A stretch of 38,982 nt of DNA from Spongospora subterranea (GCA_900404475.1 OUQQ01000123.1:1-38982), one strand, 5' to 3'; shown: positions 13,427 through 25,230, counted from the stretch's first letter. Notes: generated by a model not told the origin, from the sequence alone. Program-made: numbers and translations.

Positions 13427-14787
13427 TCAAATTTTCTCGCCGAATGATTGAAAGACCGTTCTGCGTAAAGGTGTTGTTTGGTGAACAGAGACTATGAACT
13501 TTGCGATAGCTGAAATTCCTCGGCGTGCAAACTCTGGGAAAAATGGGCTCAATAGTGGAGTGATGTGAGGTGCCAAGTCCTCTTGCTCTACTGTAACCTC
13601 ACCCCCAGCTTGTTCCACTTTCTCTATGAATGCCCCAATCTCATCTGCGAAAACCTCATTGCCTCCGTAATGGATCATCAATGGGCAAAGGTCTCTAAGG
13701 TCGCCAAATATTGGTGACACCAGTGGATTCTCAAACAAAGAAGGATCGGGCGGATCTGGGAGATAATGGCGAATGTAAGCGGCGTTGCATGCAACATCGA
13801 CGAAATCTGTTTTCTGATTCAACATATATGATGGTGGTAAGTTCGACAATGATAGTTGGCACCAGGGAGAAATCAGAATGGCGGCAATGGGAGGACGAGG
13901 ATAACGTGCTATCATACAAATTTTACATTGAGTTTTGCCAAAATGACGGAATACCTTGCTTCAAGCGCAAAAGCAGAGCTAAGCATAAATTCCCTCCAGC
14001 AGAATCTCCCATTATAATAATCCTCCTTTCAGCATAACTGGCCGTTAAATATGTAAATGCAGCATATGCCTCGTTGAGTTGCGTAGGATGCTGGTAAAAA
14101 GATCAAAATTATCTTAGCGGATTTCACGATGGGCAGAGAATGTGCCTCGACTAACCTTAGCCTCTGGCGAACGCGAATACTCCAGAGACAAAATGGGTAG
14201 ATCACTTTTAGAACTTTCCAATTTCACAGCTTTCCGGAGCTCTAGCAGACCAAGTTTGAATGTTAACGCGTCACAAAATGAAAATCCGCCGCCTAAAAAT
14301 CATTTAAGACACTGTAGGGAGTTCAGGTTGCAGTAGACGTTACCATGGATGTAGAGGATGATTGGTTCTGGATAGTCGCTGTCTAATGCCGGTGCCTTAC
14401 CTATCCAGAAGGCATGAAACCCTTCCCATGTTGTAGGCGTTGTCTGTTCTCTTGCGCGCCTGTTAACTATTCTTGCAGTAAATTTTTCAAGGGTTCGACC
14501 TCCCTCATAAGAGTTGGAAAACGCATATTTGAGATATCTCAATCCTATTTCATTCCTGATACTGTATCCTTTTACAATAGGCTGCTCAATCATGAATGAG
14601 AGACTTCGAAAACAGGATTATTAGCCCATGCCCCCACCTTGATGCAACATAGTCGCTTCAGTGGGGTTACTATCATAACATAGATCAGATACAGGAGTAT
14701 TCTGAGTATCGACCTTGTTGCCGGCCGCTTATACTGGTCAAGGTCTTCGACATATCGTGGTCTGCTGTTCTTTTGCGCTTCCACCAT
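13427..14787 (-). CDS. Alpha/beta hydrolase of the hormone-sensitive-lipase type, membrane anchored
   Basis: An esterase/lipase-like enzyme. After a short N-terminus (MVEAQKNSRPRYVED) there is one hydrophobic helix, SILRILLYLIYVMIVTPL, a likely signal anchor. The catalytic domain has the oxyanion motif YIHGGGFSF (formed across an intron), the nucleophile elbow IIIMGDSAGGN, an Asp in the block IHYGGNEVFADE and a His in LAPHITPL, so a complete Ser-Asp-His triad is visible. Four introns of about 46-65 nt are inferred, giving about 380 residues. The frame is open upstream to a GTG at 14847, but the first ATG is at 14787. Closest in style to fungal and animal Abhydrolase_3 esterases; the substrate cannot be told from sequence. 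Confidence 0.88.
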
Positions 14788-15084
14788 CAATGATGTAATG
14801 ATAATGAGCGATGATTCATCCGCTGAACATGTTACGTCCACCGGCACAGTTGGTCGTTGGGTATCACAGATGCACAGACGCGCAGAGCCTATTGGGGGTT
14901 ACTCCGTTACGTGTTGCGGTTCGTGTTACACTCTCAGTCCGCTGAATTTCCCATCGTTTTTTGTATTGTGTGTGTGGGGATGTTGGCGTTACCCAGTCCG
15001 CTGTTGTCGCATTCCGTCATTGATTGATTCTGCCCTTAAAAGACGAATCGCCTTTGCAACAGGTGCACCACCAGTTTCATGGCG

Positions 15085-16336
15085 TCATGATGACCATGAG
15101 TCGTGTGGCAAATATCCCTGTACTTGATCCGATATATCTTGACGAATCAGTTTCAGTGTTGGAGTCCAGTTGGATGTCGTTTTTGTCGGGGCCGTTGTTT
15201 CGCTGCTGAAAGAATGCACACGCCAAGTTTGAAACTGGTCCAAAATCCAATCGGGAGTCTCAGCTTCAATCGCGCGCATTGTTGGAACTCTGAACGACAT
15301 ATCAGATTCATCGCTGCAAAAAAACATCTGGAACCTCCGAAAATCAGTTAATTTTATGCACAAAAACGTGAGAAGGATTTGTACCAGATTCACCGCGTTC
15401 GCGGATAGCTCATTTGGATCCCCATCACTGTAACAAGCGACATTATGGAATACGTTCAAAAGTGTTTTTTTGATAAATGCGCTCATCTCGGACCCTTTCC
15501 CGCTCGTAAATCCGACGAAATTGATGACTACAACACCACCGGGTGTCATCAAATTTTTCATCATCTCAAATGCATCTTGGGTGTAAAGATTAGTCATTGT
15601 CTCACTGTCTACCCATTTGGAAATCATAAGTTTGTCTTTGCAGAAAAAGCACTTTGCCTACCGTATGTGAATATATCATGAGCAACGTAGTCGTATAGTT
15701 TTCCTCTGCCACCGCCTTTCATCCATACCAATGCGTCTTCGATGAATATTTCGCCATTTGGCGAGAAGTTAAAATGATTCAGAGCGGCATCTCGAACGCT
15801 CGGATCAATTTCAACTGTATCGACGATAATATGGTTTTGTTGCAACATTCGCTGCACTGATCCCACTCCTAGTCCACTGTAATCCTTTCATGATTGAGTT
15901 GCAAAATCGTTCCAAATCACAGTTACATGCAAAGCGCGCGTCTGATCCCGCCGGAACGCTTATCTGGCAAAGGTAAATACTGAATGGCGCCCATAATGAT
16001 GAAAGCCCTAAATGCCGATTCGCCAGAATCGAAATGGATTCCACTGGGAAACAAAATTTGTTAACATCTTATCAATAATCGTATATTCTGGTCGCACCCA
16101 AGGATTACATCATCACAGCGTAAGAACCTGACCCTGAGTTCGAGATGATCAAAAACCTGTAGTCGCCTGCAAAACTCGCTATCAAGTGTCGCGATGATGT
16201 TTGACGGTAAACGGTCCAATTGGGCCCTATTTGAGTTGAACCTCCAAGACAGGGCGATTGCCAGCAGACAGACGGCCAAGTAATACAGATGTTTTCGAGA
16301 AAGCGAAGCGGCGGTTCGCTGCCTAGGCGACCCCAT
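15085..16336 (-). CDS. Membrane-anchored spermidine-synthase-like methyltransferase-fold protein
   Basis: The N-terminus (MGSPRQRTAASLSRK) leads to a membrane helix, LYYLAVCLLAIALSW. Downstream comes a Rossmann methyltransferase fold: LRVRFLRCDDVILG, then after a 54-nt intron GGIHFDSGESAFRAF; a glycine-rich SAM-type loop formed across an intron, CIGLGVGSVQRML; and VDTVEIDPSV with the acidic residue that binds the ligand ribose. KLYDYVAHDIFTY follows, at the position where spermidine synthases carry a catalytic Asp, then MTPGGVVVINFVG. The exon order and about 343 residues fit the spermine/spermidine-synthase-like superfamily and its METTL13-type relatives. Whether it transfers aminopropyl or methyl groups is not decidable here. 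ATG at 16336 places the anchor next to the start. Confidence 0.78.
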
Positions 16337-16990
16337 TGAAGTGCACACGAACCTGGTGCCTGCTGAGGGCTGATCGTCATACAACGACCCATGACATTAT
16401 TAGGATATTGGGGAATCTGGAAACATTTACGCCAACAGGTTTTCCAATCTATTCACCGATGACGAGTGCGAGGTGAATGCTTAACGCTTGTGATGGTCGC
16501 GACGTTAACGTGACCTGTGATATTCAACTCTTGGTTTGCCTGGCGAGGTTTCGAAAGATTCAACTGATACCCCATTTAGAAGCTGTTCATGCTCTGGTTC
16601 GCTCATTTTTTCATGACCACAACGAACGATCTGCTTTCAACGTCACTAAGTTCACTAAAAAAGGTCCCTTTCGCTGTTCATTTTCTAAGAAAGGTACTGT
16701 AGAAGAAACAGTGCCAAATCTCACCAGTGTACGTTAGGTGTTTTTCCTGAAGAAACAATGAACCAGATGTGGATGACCATCGATTCGATGGCTCTGGTTA
16801 GCTGCATCCCTTGCAAATTATGCTATTTGCGCCAGACTTTCCTGTTGAGATTCGCTGGAAGTAGTTACGACGAGTTGAAGGCAATCCTCGGTTGCAGACA
16901 GTGGATGTAGTGGGCGGCAGCCCACTGTGTGTGCATCTGTCAAACCGCATTGCATATTGAGGTCGAGTAGGGGGATCACTGATCGCGACC
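16337..16990. other. Divergent upstream region with a doubtful plus-strand ORF
   Basis: Shared 5' region between the spermidine-synthase-like gene and the orphan membrane protein. A plus-strand ORF at 16477-16737 (86 codons, starting MLNACDGRDV) has no recognised family; it could be an exon of a small gene beginning at the ATG at 16390, but I could not find a convincing splice. No other feature is seen. Confidence 0.25.
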
Positions 16991-18701
16991 ATGATCTGCT
17001 TCCGGGTCATCGCCCTTGGGGTCACGGCCGTCGCATTGCTGGCGCAGTCGCTCGCAGATGTGTCGATCGCCGATCTCGAGGCGCAAATCGCTGCTATTTC
17101 CCGGCGGATGTCGGCTCTAGAAGAACAGCTCAGTACGCCACACGACATTGATCGAAGTGCCGATCCAACCCCAACGGCTACCCAAGTTTTACAGGAGGTA
17201 ACAGACATTGAAGTAATTGGAGTTTTGGCAATACACGCGGCCACTCTGAAGATTCCGATTGTCAAGACGAGCTCTTCTGGTCCTCGTCAGGCCTTAGCCC
17301 GTATTCGGATTTTACTGTGTTTGGTGAAGGATGCATTCCACGTATTCGATGGGAATGGAGCAAAGATCATGACGCAACCGCTAGTTGTTCCAGACGGTTG
17401 CAAAATGAACACGGGCGTGATAGCCTTTGAAGGTGGCGACGAGAATCTGTTGGCCATTGGACTGTGCGGTACTGCCCAGATATTCACGATATCTGCATGG
17501 AATACGACATCGAGGGTGGAAGGGTCGGCCGCTCTGGTCGGAACCCTGTTGACCGGATCGGGGACCATCACGTCGATGGCGGTCCTGAACCATCGGTATT
17601 TGAAACAGTTCATCACCGGGTCCGATGACGGAATCATGAAGGTATTTACTCGCAACGGTACCATGAAATATGAGGTTGGAAACACATTCTGCTGAGCTCT
17701 TACGACGTTGCTCATAGCTCTTGAACGTCAGGTGGCGGTCTCCAGCAACAGCCCTGTGATTTCCGTAATGCAACGCCGATCACGACACGTCTCATTCGCA
17801 ACGCCGAAATCAATCGGATTCGTCAAGCTTTCCTCTGGGATTATTGCTCCGGAAGTGTGCAGCACTGAGTCAGATGATATTCTCTCCATGGACCACGATC
17901 CCAAACGAGCGACGATTGTTTACGCCAGCACCAACAAAGGACGGTTGCTGGTTTTCGACGTTGACCAGCATCCCCGCCAAGGTATGTACGAATTGGTCCG
18001 GTAGATGATCCAGCCTAGGCTGACGAACTGCAGTAAATTCCTGTGGACTGTCATATGCTCTGACAAGTGGAATTGAGAGCCCGGCGGTGGTGGCGGCTGT
18101 GAACGATTATGTGTTCCTGGCGTCCGGCCAACACCTGTATCTATTCAATGTCAGTTCCGATGCTGGAGTTGACGCCCATCTTTCGATGCGCCATACTCTA
18201 ACCGAGTCCAAACCGAACTCAGGGTCTCTACCGATGTTATCGGTTGACCATAGCGGCCATCAACCGAATATGCTGGCAATAGCCACTCAAGCCGGAGGTT
18301 CATGCCGAATCATTGATGCTCATCTGACGTCAGAACGCGCCGAATATGAACGGTTTGGATTTCAGCGAGCCCCAATTATGATAATCGCCTTGTTTGGGAT
18401 GATCATCTATCAATTTGGGAAACGGGCATACGCGGGAGGTTCGTCAAACTCCAACCTCACCAGTAGTGATCGCCGCATGATCGACTCGATCATCGACAAG
18501 AACAAGAAGATGAACATGTCCAGGCGCTCACTGGATTCCTATGACGAAGGCAGCTACGAGGACGTGATAGGGAAACCGCGATTCGGGTCGTATGGGAACG
18601 AACTATCTCGGCGGAATGTCAATCTGGATCCAGACGAGGGATATCGTAGCTGTAGCGACCATGACGACATTTATGAGGGGATACTTCGTAAAGATCTGTG
18701 A
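16991..18701 (+). CDS. Orphan type I membrane protein with propeller-like lumenal domain
   Basis: A signal peptide (MICFRVIALGVTAVALLAQS) is followed by a short coiled coil (ADLEAQIAAISRRMSALEEQ). A long lumenal region then has repeated beta-strand motifs such as AFHVFDGNG, FITGSDDGIMKVFTRNG, IVYASTNKGRLLVFD and YVFLASGQHLYLFN, which look like propeller blades of the WD40/quinoprotein type. A single C-terminal membrane helix (APIMIIALFGMIIYQFG) precedes a roughly 100-residue charged cytoplasmic tail rich in Ser, Arg and Asp. Two introns are inferred, at about 17671-17731 and 17982-18033. About 535 residues. No named family recognised; role unknown, perhaps a receptor or a secretory-pathway adaptor. 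Confidence 0.75.
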
Positions 18702-18707
18702 AATAAA
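18702..18707 (+). terminator. Polyadenylation signal directly abutting the stop codon
   Basis: The stop TGA (18699-18701) runs straight into AATAAA (18702-18707), giving TGAAATAAACC with its last A shared in the A-run. If used, the 3' UTR would be only some 15-30 nt. Confidence 0.5.
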
Positions 18708-18780
18708 CCGGGTTTCTTGTTTCACGGACGGGGACGTTCTTCGTAAGTATTGCACCGGTGTCTCTGGCTATAGGGCCAGT

Positions 18781-18969
18781 ATGGCCATCGGCGCCATTCG
18801 TCAACAGTTCAGGACACCTTGCACCCAGATGAACCCGCTGCGCAGACAATCCTGGCCAACGGAAACACCTAAATCCCCATCTTCAGCGAAATCTGACCTC
18901 GAACCCGTTTCCACGACCCTTTCGGAACAGCATTTCGAACCCCTGAACCAGACCTTTAATTGCCGTTAG
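18781..18969 (+). CDS. Hypothetical small Ser/Pro-rich protein
   Basis: An ATG ORF of 62 codons, MAIGAIRQQFRTPCTQM to TFNCR, with SP and TP motifs of the kind phosphorylated by proline-directed kinases. A strong donor-like GTAAGT at about 18739 and an acceptor TATAG just before the ORF suggest a spliced 5' exon. Same strand and only 80 bp after the previous gene. No family recognised. Confidence 0.22.
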   Translation: MAIGAIRQQFRTPCTQMNPLRRQSWPTETPKSPSSAKSDLEPVSTTLSEQHFEPLNQTFNCR

Positions 18970-19716
18970 AGCATTGCCCGAAAATCTGGGTTTATTTACG
19001 AAAGTTATTTGATAGAAGCAAACAAGAAAGCGAGTGAAAATCGCGAGCAGATTGTGCAGAGTAGAGATTTATGGTGTTGTGGGAGAAACAGGAGAGCGCT
19101 ATGCCCTTTGCGACCTTGGTTGGCAAGAAGACCGGCCCAAACATCGACCATAAACAATCGGAGTAACAGTTCCAGCACCACCACCAGAGCATCTATTCGT
19201 TCGGGTCTCGCGTGTTGTTGATTTTTTGTAAAAGGACCACGATCCCTTCAACGAAAGGTGAAGTCGGGAATGGTAAGGATTGCCAACCCAGTGACAGCAT
19301 CATCATCGACTGCTGCGACCTTTAATCGAAACCTGGCCAGAGAATGGCGTTTTGTCGGGCGCGTCTGATGACGAACGACAGCATTGGCTGAGCGCTGAAC
19401 CACTGTAAATTCAGTCGCCAACCGTCGACATCAAATGACATCAATATCTAATCATGATATCGTCCACCAGTTCCCCCGACTCGTGCATGGTGCGTCTTCC
19501 AAACGTGTAGCTGGCGCACCTTGGGCGCGCCGGACGACCGCGCGCACTAATCGCCGCCTAATCGCAATCTTATCGCCAACTCACAGTCACGGCGGCAAGG
19601 ATAAATCACGGGTGGCGTTTGGGGTGTGCCAGTTATCGCTGGCATAGCGACGATCAGGTTACCGCCTGGTGTCAGTGCTGCCGGTTTTGCATGTTGATTA
19701 TCGACGAATCACGACC
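18970..19716. other. Intergenic region, no gene supported
   Basis: About 750 bp upstream of the PHD gene. ORFs of 60-70 codons occur on both strands (19009-19221 plus, 18992-19192 minus, 19435-19647 plus) but overlap each other and show no motif. The stretch probably holds the promoter and 5' UTR of the PHD-finger gene. Confidence 0.3.
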
Positions 19717-21508
19717 ATGTCCCACGATGAATTTGCCATGGAAATCCAGCCGTTAACGCCCGACTATTTTGAAGATTTCGAGGATGACGCGTTTCCGTCT
19801 GGGAAGGTACTGCGCTGGCTAATTGTCGCTTCGATTTTGTCGTCAAAATGTTGTGTCAGGTGGCTCCCGAACCGCCCACTATGCAACCGAGGGAAATACC
19901 GACGCAGGCGAATAGTCAAGCGCAGGCTATTCTTCAGCAACAACCTCCACAGCATCAATCGTTCCAACAGCAACCTGGTAAACAGCAGCAGCCGCATCAG
20001 GCGGTGGTACAGTCGGGTTCGCAACCGATATCGGTCCAGCAGCAACAAGGACATCTTACGCCAAATTCTGGACAACCACACACGGCGATCATACCCAATG
20101 AAAAATGTGGGACCTTCTTCTTCGAAATGGCGCTTTACTTCTGAATTTTGATTGTGCTTTTTTGTCTAGTCAATTCGTCACTACAATCTCGTGGCGTCTT
20201 GGCGGCATCGCAGCAAACTCGAGCTCTGTTCGAGCAACAACAGCGTAATCTTGCCAGGTCCCAACCTCAGGTATGATTGTTGTTTACCCCATTTCGTCAA
20301 ATCCGGTATCTGTTGCTGAAAATTGCCACTCTCATCAGCAAGCTATACCTGCATCCCTTGCCGTCGCTGCCGCGTCCTCAGACGTCGATCTACCAGGAAT
20401 TAGCGAACTGGAGTCGCAAGTTCGAGACGCGGTTCAACAGGGTTATCCACCTGTAATGTGTCACCAAACTGTCGCGCGCCCGTGTCTCTAATTGTTCACC
20501 TGTTAGGCGGAACTCAAGGTGCTGTACGCCGCGTTATTGGCCAAGCAACGGGGCGCATCAATCTGTGTTTGTCGCCATATTCAGAGATGCACGACCTGTT
20601 TGAACTGTGCCGCTTCGCATTGCCAATGTTCTGCACCGGCCGTCGCTACTGAAGCTGTTGCAGCATTTCCCGCCGGGAGCCCAACAGCACCTCGCCAAAC
20701 TGCCGCTTCTGTTAAAAGCGAAGTTCCTCATCCTTGTATGATTTTTCTACATGGCTCCCATCGTAACTGACAAATTGCTGCTCAGCCACAAACGCTGTAA
20801 TTTCCCAAATGCAGCCGAATCCGCCTCACGTTGCGCCAACGCCGCAACCGCCTTTACCGCATCAACAGCCGCCGACAACCCCACAGTTGCAACATCCGCA
20901 AACACCACAACAGCCGCGCCGCCGTGTTGATATCTCTGAAGTTGCCCAATACTACGTAACCGCTAATTCCATCAAGGTATCCGTATGTTGATTGACGACA
21001 ATCAGCAAATCGCCTGAATCGGCCTCATAGGCTGGACTAGCATGTGACCCTTGTTCTAATACGCAATGCGATATCGCCTTCACGTGCGATGGATGCTCAC
21101 GAGGCGTCCACCTTGAATGTGTCACGGTTCGCCCATCTACTTAATATCAGTTTCCCGATCTAACGTGTGCGCTTATAGAAGGAACCGGATATGTTGCCTC
21201 GAGGGTCGTGGTACTGCAGAAGTTGTTTACCAGAAGCGGCCCATATTTATTATCCCGAGAAGCTTCCGCCTATGTATGTTCACATTGGCTGCTCGGCCGT
21301 CTTCACAAAGAAAACGGACCCCCATTTGTTAAATTATAGGAGTATTCTAGAAATCGGACGTATGCTTCAAATTGTCACAGGGTCTGGTAGTCGATTGCCG
21401 TTGCCAACGCAAATCGAGTACGTTGAGGCGTTTATCAAGAAAATTCCTACAACGGGCGCCACCCGATTGTTCATTCACAACAAGTCCAAAGTGGCAAGAA
21501 CTCATTGA
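19717..21508 (+). CDS. Gln/Pro-rich nuclear protein with cysteine cluster and C-terminal PHD finger
   Basis: Starts with an acidic segment (MSHDEFAMEIQPLTPDYFED), then long Gln-rich tracts (SFQQQPGKQQQPHQ, LFEQQQRNLARSQPQ) of activation-domain type. The exon at about 20515-20737 holds a dense cysteine cluster, ICVCRHIQRCTTCLNC followed by CQC, possibly a zinc site. After a proline-rich tract (PPLPHQQPPTTPQLQHPQ), a PHD finger is built over two exons: ACDPCSNTQC, FTCDGCSRGVHLEC, then WYCRSCLPE, giving the Cys4-His-Cys3 order of a chromatin reader. The remaining about 75 residues end KSKVARTH. At least six introns of about 53-68 nt are inferred. A transcriptional co-regulator is likely; no orthologue named. 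Confidence 0.72.
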
Positions 21509-21554
21509 TCAAAAAATATATATAAAACCGTTGTATTCATTATATGATGGGCTG

Positions 21555-24384
21555 TTAATTTGATGTGTTGGGTTCGGTGCGCTGTTGGGCGTTCCACATT
21601 TTTTTGTACAGGGAGTTAGGTTGTTGCAGCAGTTCAGCATGCGTTCCGGATTCGGCCACCCTACCACCATCAATAACGATAATGTTATCGCAGTCCACAA
21701 TAGTGGATAGCCGATGTGCCACGAAGATCGACGTTTTTCCTGGAACGTCGATTAGCGATGAAAACAAGAACGCCCAGTACATGACCGTACCATGGGTCAA
21801 CTTCTTCAAAGATTGTAAGATGGTGAACTCGGTTTGCGTATCCAGCGCACTGGTTGCCTCATCGCAGAACACGATCGGGGAATTTTTCAGCATCATTCGG
21901 GCGATGGCGATCCGCTGTTTTTCGCCACCGGACACCTTCAGACCACGTTCTACGGGAACAATGTGAGCTGATTGAATTATGGGACGCCGGTTATACCTCC
22001 GACGACAGTGTCGTACTGTTTTGGCATATTGGTCACGATAATGTCATGAAGCTGTGCTGCTTTGGATGCGTCGATAACCTAAAATACAAGCGGTTTGTCA
22101 CACAGACCTACGTCAGGAGCAATTTGCCCCCTTCCGACCTTCTGTTCAGGAGCCGATGGGTTCCCATAACCAATGTTAAACAGTATACTTTCATTGAACA
22201 ACACCGTATCCTGCGGAACGACACCTAAATGAAGATACCGGTTAGCGACCAGATTTCTGCCGAAATGAAAGTCGTACCGATATTGCGCCGTAAACTGCTC
22301 ACCGAATGAGATTTGATATCTTGTCCGTCGACTTTGATTGACCCTAAAAGAAGTTCAGCGTTGACGATTAGCGAATTGTTCATGGCAAAATATACCATGA
22401 CTAGGATCGTGGAATCGATAGAGCAGCCTCAATAGTGTTGACTTTCCGGAGCCAGATGTCCCTGAATCGTGATCAATTACGGCAGTAAAACTGAGAATGT
22501 GAAGCATTACCAACAATGGCAAGCGATTGCCCTCCTGGAACCGAGAACGATAAGCCGTTGAATATGGTCTGCGATCCGTACGAAAACGAGACATTGTCGA
22601 AATCAACTCGTCCCTTGGTCAGCTGAAACTCACTGTCAGCCGATCCAACTGAAAATGGAGCTGAAGAGCGAACCTGAATAGGCGTTGCTGCCGCCGACTC
22701 CGATATTTCAGGTTTGATTTGTTGAAGTGTCATCATCGCTTCGATATCGATGAACGATTGCCGCACATCTCGATAGACGCTTCCGACGAAGTTCAGCGGC
22801 ATCGACAGCTGGAACAAGAGGCTGTTGACCATGACCAGATCGCCAATCGTTAATTCCCCACGGCCGATCCCTGCGAGGAAGGTAGTCAGCTCATTGGTCT
22901 AGGAATGACACCGTATCCCATTACCGAAGGACGCCAAGACCATCATGGCGCTCATGCCAATCGAGAAAATTGTTCCTAAATAAACCAGTAACTTGACGGT
23001 TTCTGGGGCCAGGATAAATTGCGAACCTTGGCCAAAATTCAACAATGATAAACTTGTCGAGGTCTTCAATGCGGCCTTCTGATACCCTTCCAGCGACTCA
23101 TTATAGCGTCTGCATTCGAAATCTTCGTTGTTGAAGTATTTAACGGTCTGAAGAAAGAGTGTGTTGATTTAGTCTGAATTGTGTGAAAACCGCGAAAACA
23201 AATACTTCGTAATTCTGAAAACACAAAGCTAACGTCAGTCTTGGCAAGGGCCATGTTAACGACAATCTTTACGATAAGAGAATCGATGGCTTTCGAGTTG
23301 GCCTCGTTGTCCATTTTGTTCATATCCCGGCGAAACTGCGTCCTCCCTTTTCATCGAAACACAGAGATTAGGTGGCGAATTAGACAGAAGCGGATGCAGA
23401 AGCACCAACACTGAGTGATTCCAATTGTGAAAGCGCAATACGATATGATTGTCAGCCCGGTTACTACTGCAAATTCAAGGCCACATTTTACTCCCTAATT
23501 GAATGAAATTAGAGGGTTGAGAGAGGTACCAGCTCCATGAGTGAAAAAGCCCTACCAGAAGCCATGCGACTAACGAAATCTCAAATATCGTTGGAGCGAC
23601 ATTGAACAAGAGAGACCTGAACCGAGAAATCAGAACGACAAACCGATCGAGAGATGAATCGACGACTTCAAAACCAGATCGATTCCGCGCGTTCCTCTAT
23701 CGATTGTCCTCGACAGCGCGCCCGTATTTCTCGAAAGATGAAACGATAGATCGAGGTCGTGTAGATGACGAAACGCATCCAGAGCAACTAATCGCATGCT
23801 TTTATGAGCCACCTAGAGAACCATTGACAGTGATTAATTTCAGACATCGAAGCGCTTTTCGGGCGTGATGACCTTGGCGAAAACAGCGGTTCTCAGCTCT
23901 GAAAACATTGCGGAAGTCGTCCTGGCAACACCATCTGACACAATAAGTGGACGCACGCGACATCGCACAGAACAACAATTTACATCCTATCAACGCTGCT
24001 ATTGGAACCGATGTCGCAATCGAGCCGGTGTCGATCGCAATGTTCAGCGTATCGATCGCGTCTTTCAGGATGAACGGAACCTGAACATTGACCAGCTTGG
24101 CGCCAGCTAGTAATCCCAACGACGCCACAACCCGCATCTTCATACTGTTGTCATTATCTGAACCATTCGAACTGAGATGATTGTCGTTCATCGTCGGAAC
24201 AGCAACTCCCCGTACTTTGCCAGATATAGGAAACCAATTTCTTGGTGACATCCAGGGGCGCATTCGACCCCTTCTGATCGCGATCTTGGTTGCCGAGCAG
24301 GCCAGATGACAGGTACCTGGCGCTATACGGCCGTGAGCTGCGTGCCGAATAGGACGATAACTTCAAGATGCCGATCCTGATCAT
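21555..24384 (-). CDS. ABCB7: Mitochondrial ABC half-transporter of the Atm1/ABCB7 family
   Basis: Exports a glutathione-bound sulfur compound from mitochondria for cytosolic Fe-S cluster assembly. ATG at 24384 gives an excellent targeting peptide, [20 protein letters not shown]. The membrane domain reads [50 protein letters not shown] and [19 protein letters not shown], diagnostic of Atm1. The ATPase domain has Walker A across an intron ([16 protein letters not shown]), Q-loop [11 protein letters not shown], signature [14 protein letters not shown], Walker [13 protein letters not shown] and the H-loop AHRLSTIVD. All catalytic residues are intact. About 720 residues, a normal length. It converges with the PHD gene with only 46 bp between stop codons. 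Confidence 0.93.
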
Positions 24385-24568
24385 GATCTGCACCCGATCC
24401 AGTGCCCCCGATCGTGTGTGTGTGTTGTTGCTGGTCCAGGTAATCGCCACTACGTCGATGTCATGACCCCGAAATTCACTGTTAGCTGCATTGGTCTCCG
24501 TGGGATTCACGATACACACACACACCGTCGCGGCCAGGGTCGGGTCGCGCGCATTGTAGCGCCATGGG

Positions 24569-24577
24569 TATAAATAG
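24569..24577 (+). promoter_or_regulatory. TATA-box-like TATAAATAG
   Basis: A textbook TATAAATAG on the plus strand, about 185 bp upstream of and divergent from the ABCB7 start. It could direct a transcript into the plus-strand locus to the right, where a short ORF begins at 24655 (MGKQPGKGFTLEIG). No downstream gene could be firmly connected to it. Confidence 0.35.
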
Positions 24578-24947
24578 TTCATTCTAGGCCCATGGAGAGC
24601 TCGCAACACACAGCCCATCCGGGTTTCTGACCAGAAACCGCTCCCTGGACGCAAGATGGGCAAACAGCCTGGCAAAGGGTTCACCCTTGAAATCGGGAAC
24701 AGCAGCTCAATGTTTTTAGATGCACATTGGGTTTACATTGGTTGCCGCTGATTGGTTTTGATTCGAGGGACACGCACCTGCCTCGTTCACAATCGTCGAC
24801 TATTGATTAGTGGTGGGTCCAGGTCGGTATTGGGCCAATACGGCCCCGTCGAAGACGTAGCAATATACAGAATATCTGTTATTGATATTACCCGACAGAG
24901 CGTTCTCAATCTCACCAAGTACTTGATATTACGAAACTGACCCATTT

Positions 24948-25182
24948 TCTGTTATTAATATTAACGTACTATTTTTGAGAACAAAACTACTACGCGTTTG
25001 TTCTACCTGTAGTGATGTTTGAAAACCTGGTTAGATAGGAGCATCGATATTCTGTATTGAATCGGATATTCGGTATTTATAAATCCTCCTACACCATCAA
25101 AGGATTGATATACCGAATATCCGATTCAATACAGAATATCTGTTGTCAATATTAACTACTATTGTGAACAAAACTACGACGC
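24948..25182 (+). repeat. Diverged direct repeats flanking a hairpin
   Basis: The stretches 24948-24996 and 25139-25182 share TCTGTT, AATATTAAC, a spaced ACTA, then GAACAAAACTAC and ACGC. A third partial copy (cagaatatctgtt with attgatatta) lies at about 24867-24890. The two main copies flank the 31-bp inverted repeat at 25046-25140, suggesting the remains of a small non-autonomous mobile element or of local duplications. Confidence 0.6.
25046..25140. repeat. Perfect 31-bp inverted repeat (hairpin, MITE-like)
   Basis: The left arm 25046-25076 (GATATTCTGTATTGAATCGG onward) and right arm 25110-25140 are exact reverse complements, separated by a 33-nt spacer in which a further six-base pairing (AATCCT with AGGATT) lengthens the stem. 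Perfect identity of the arms implies recent origin or selection. It looks like a miniature inverted-repeat element or a strong hairpin transcript. Confidence 0.8.
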
Positions 25183-25230
25183 CCATCGAAGCGTGGTACC
25201 ATCGCTGAGGGGAAGTTTCTTTCTGAATAG

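Noticed and set aside
14845..14847. Upstream GTG start for the alpha/beta hydrolase
   Set aside because: The frame is open to this GTG, but eukaryotic initiation at GTG is unlikely and the first ATG at 14787 already precedes the membrane anchor.
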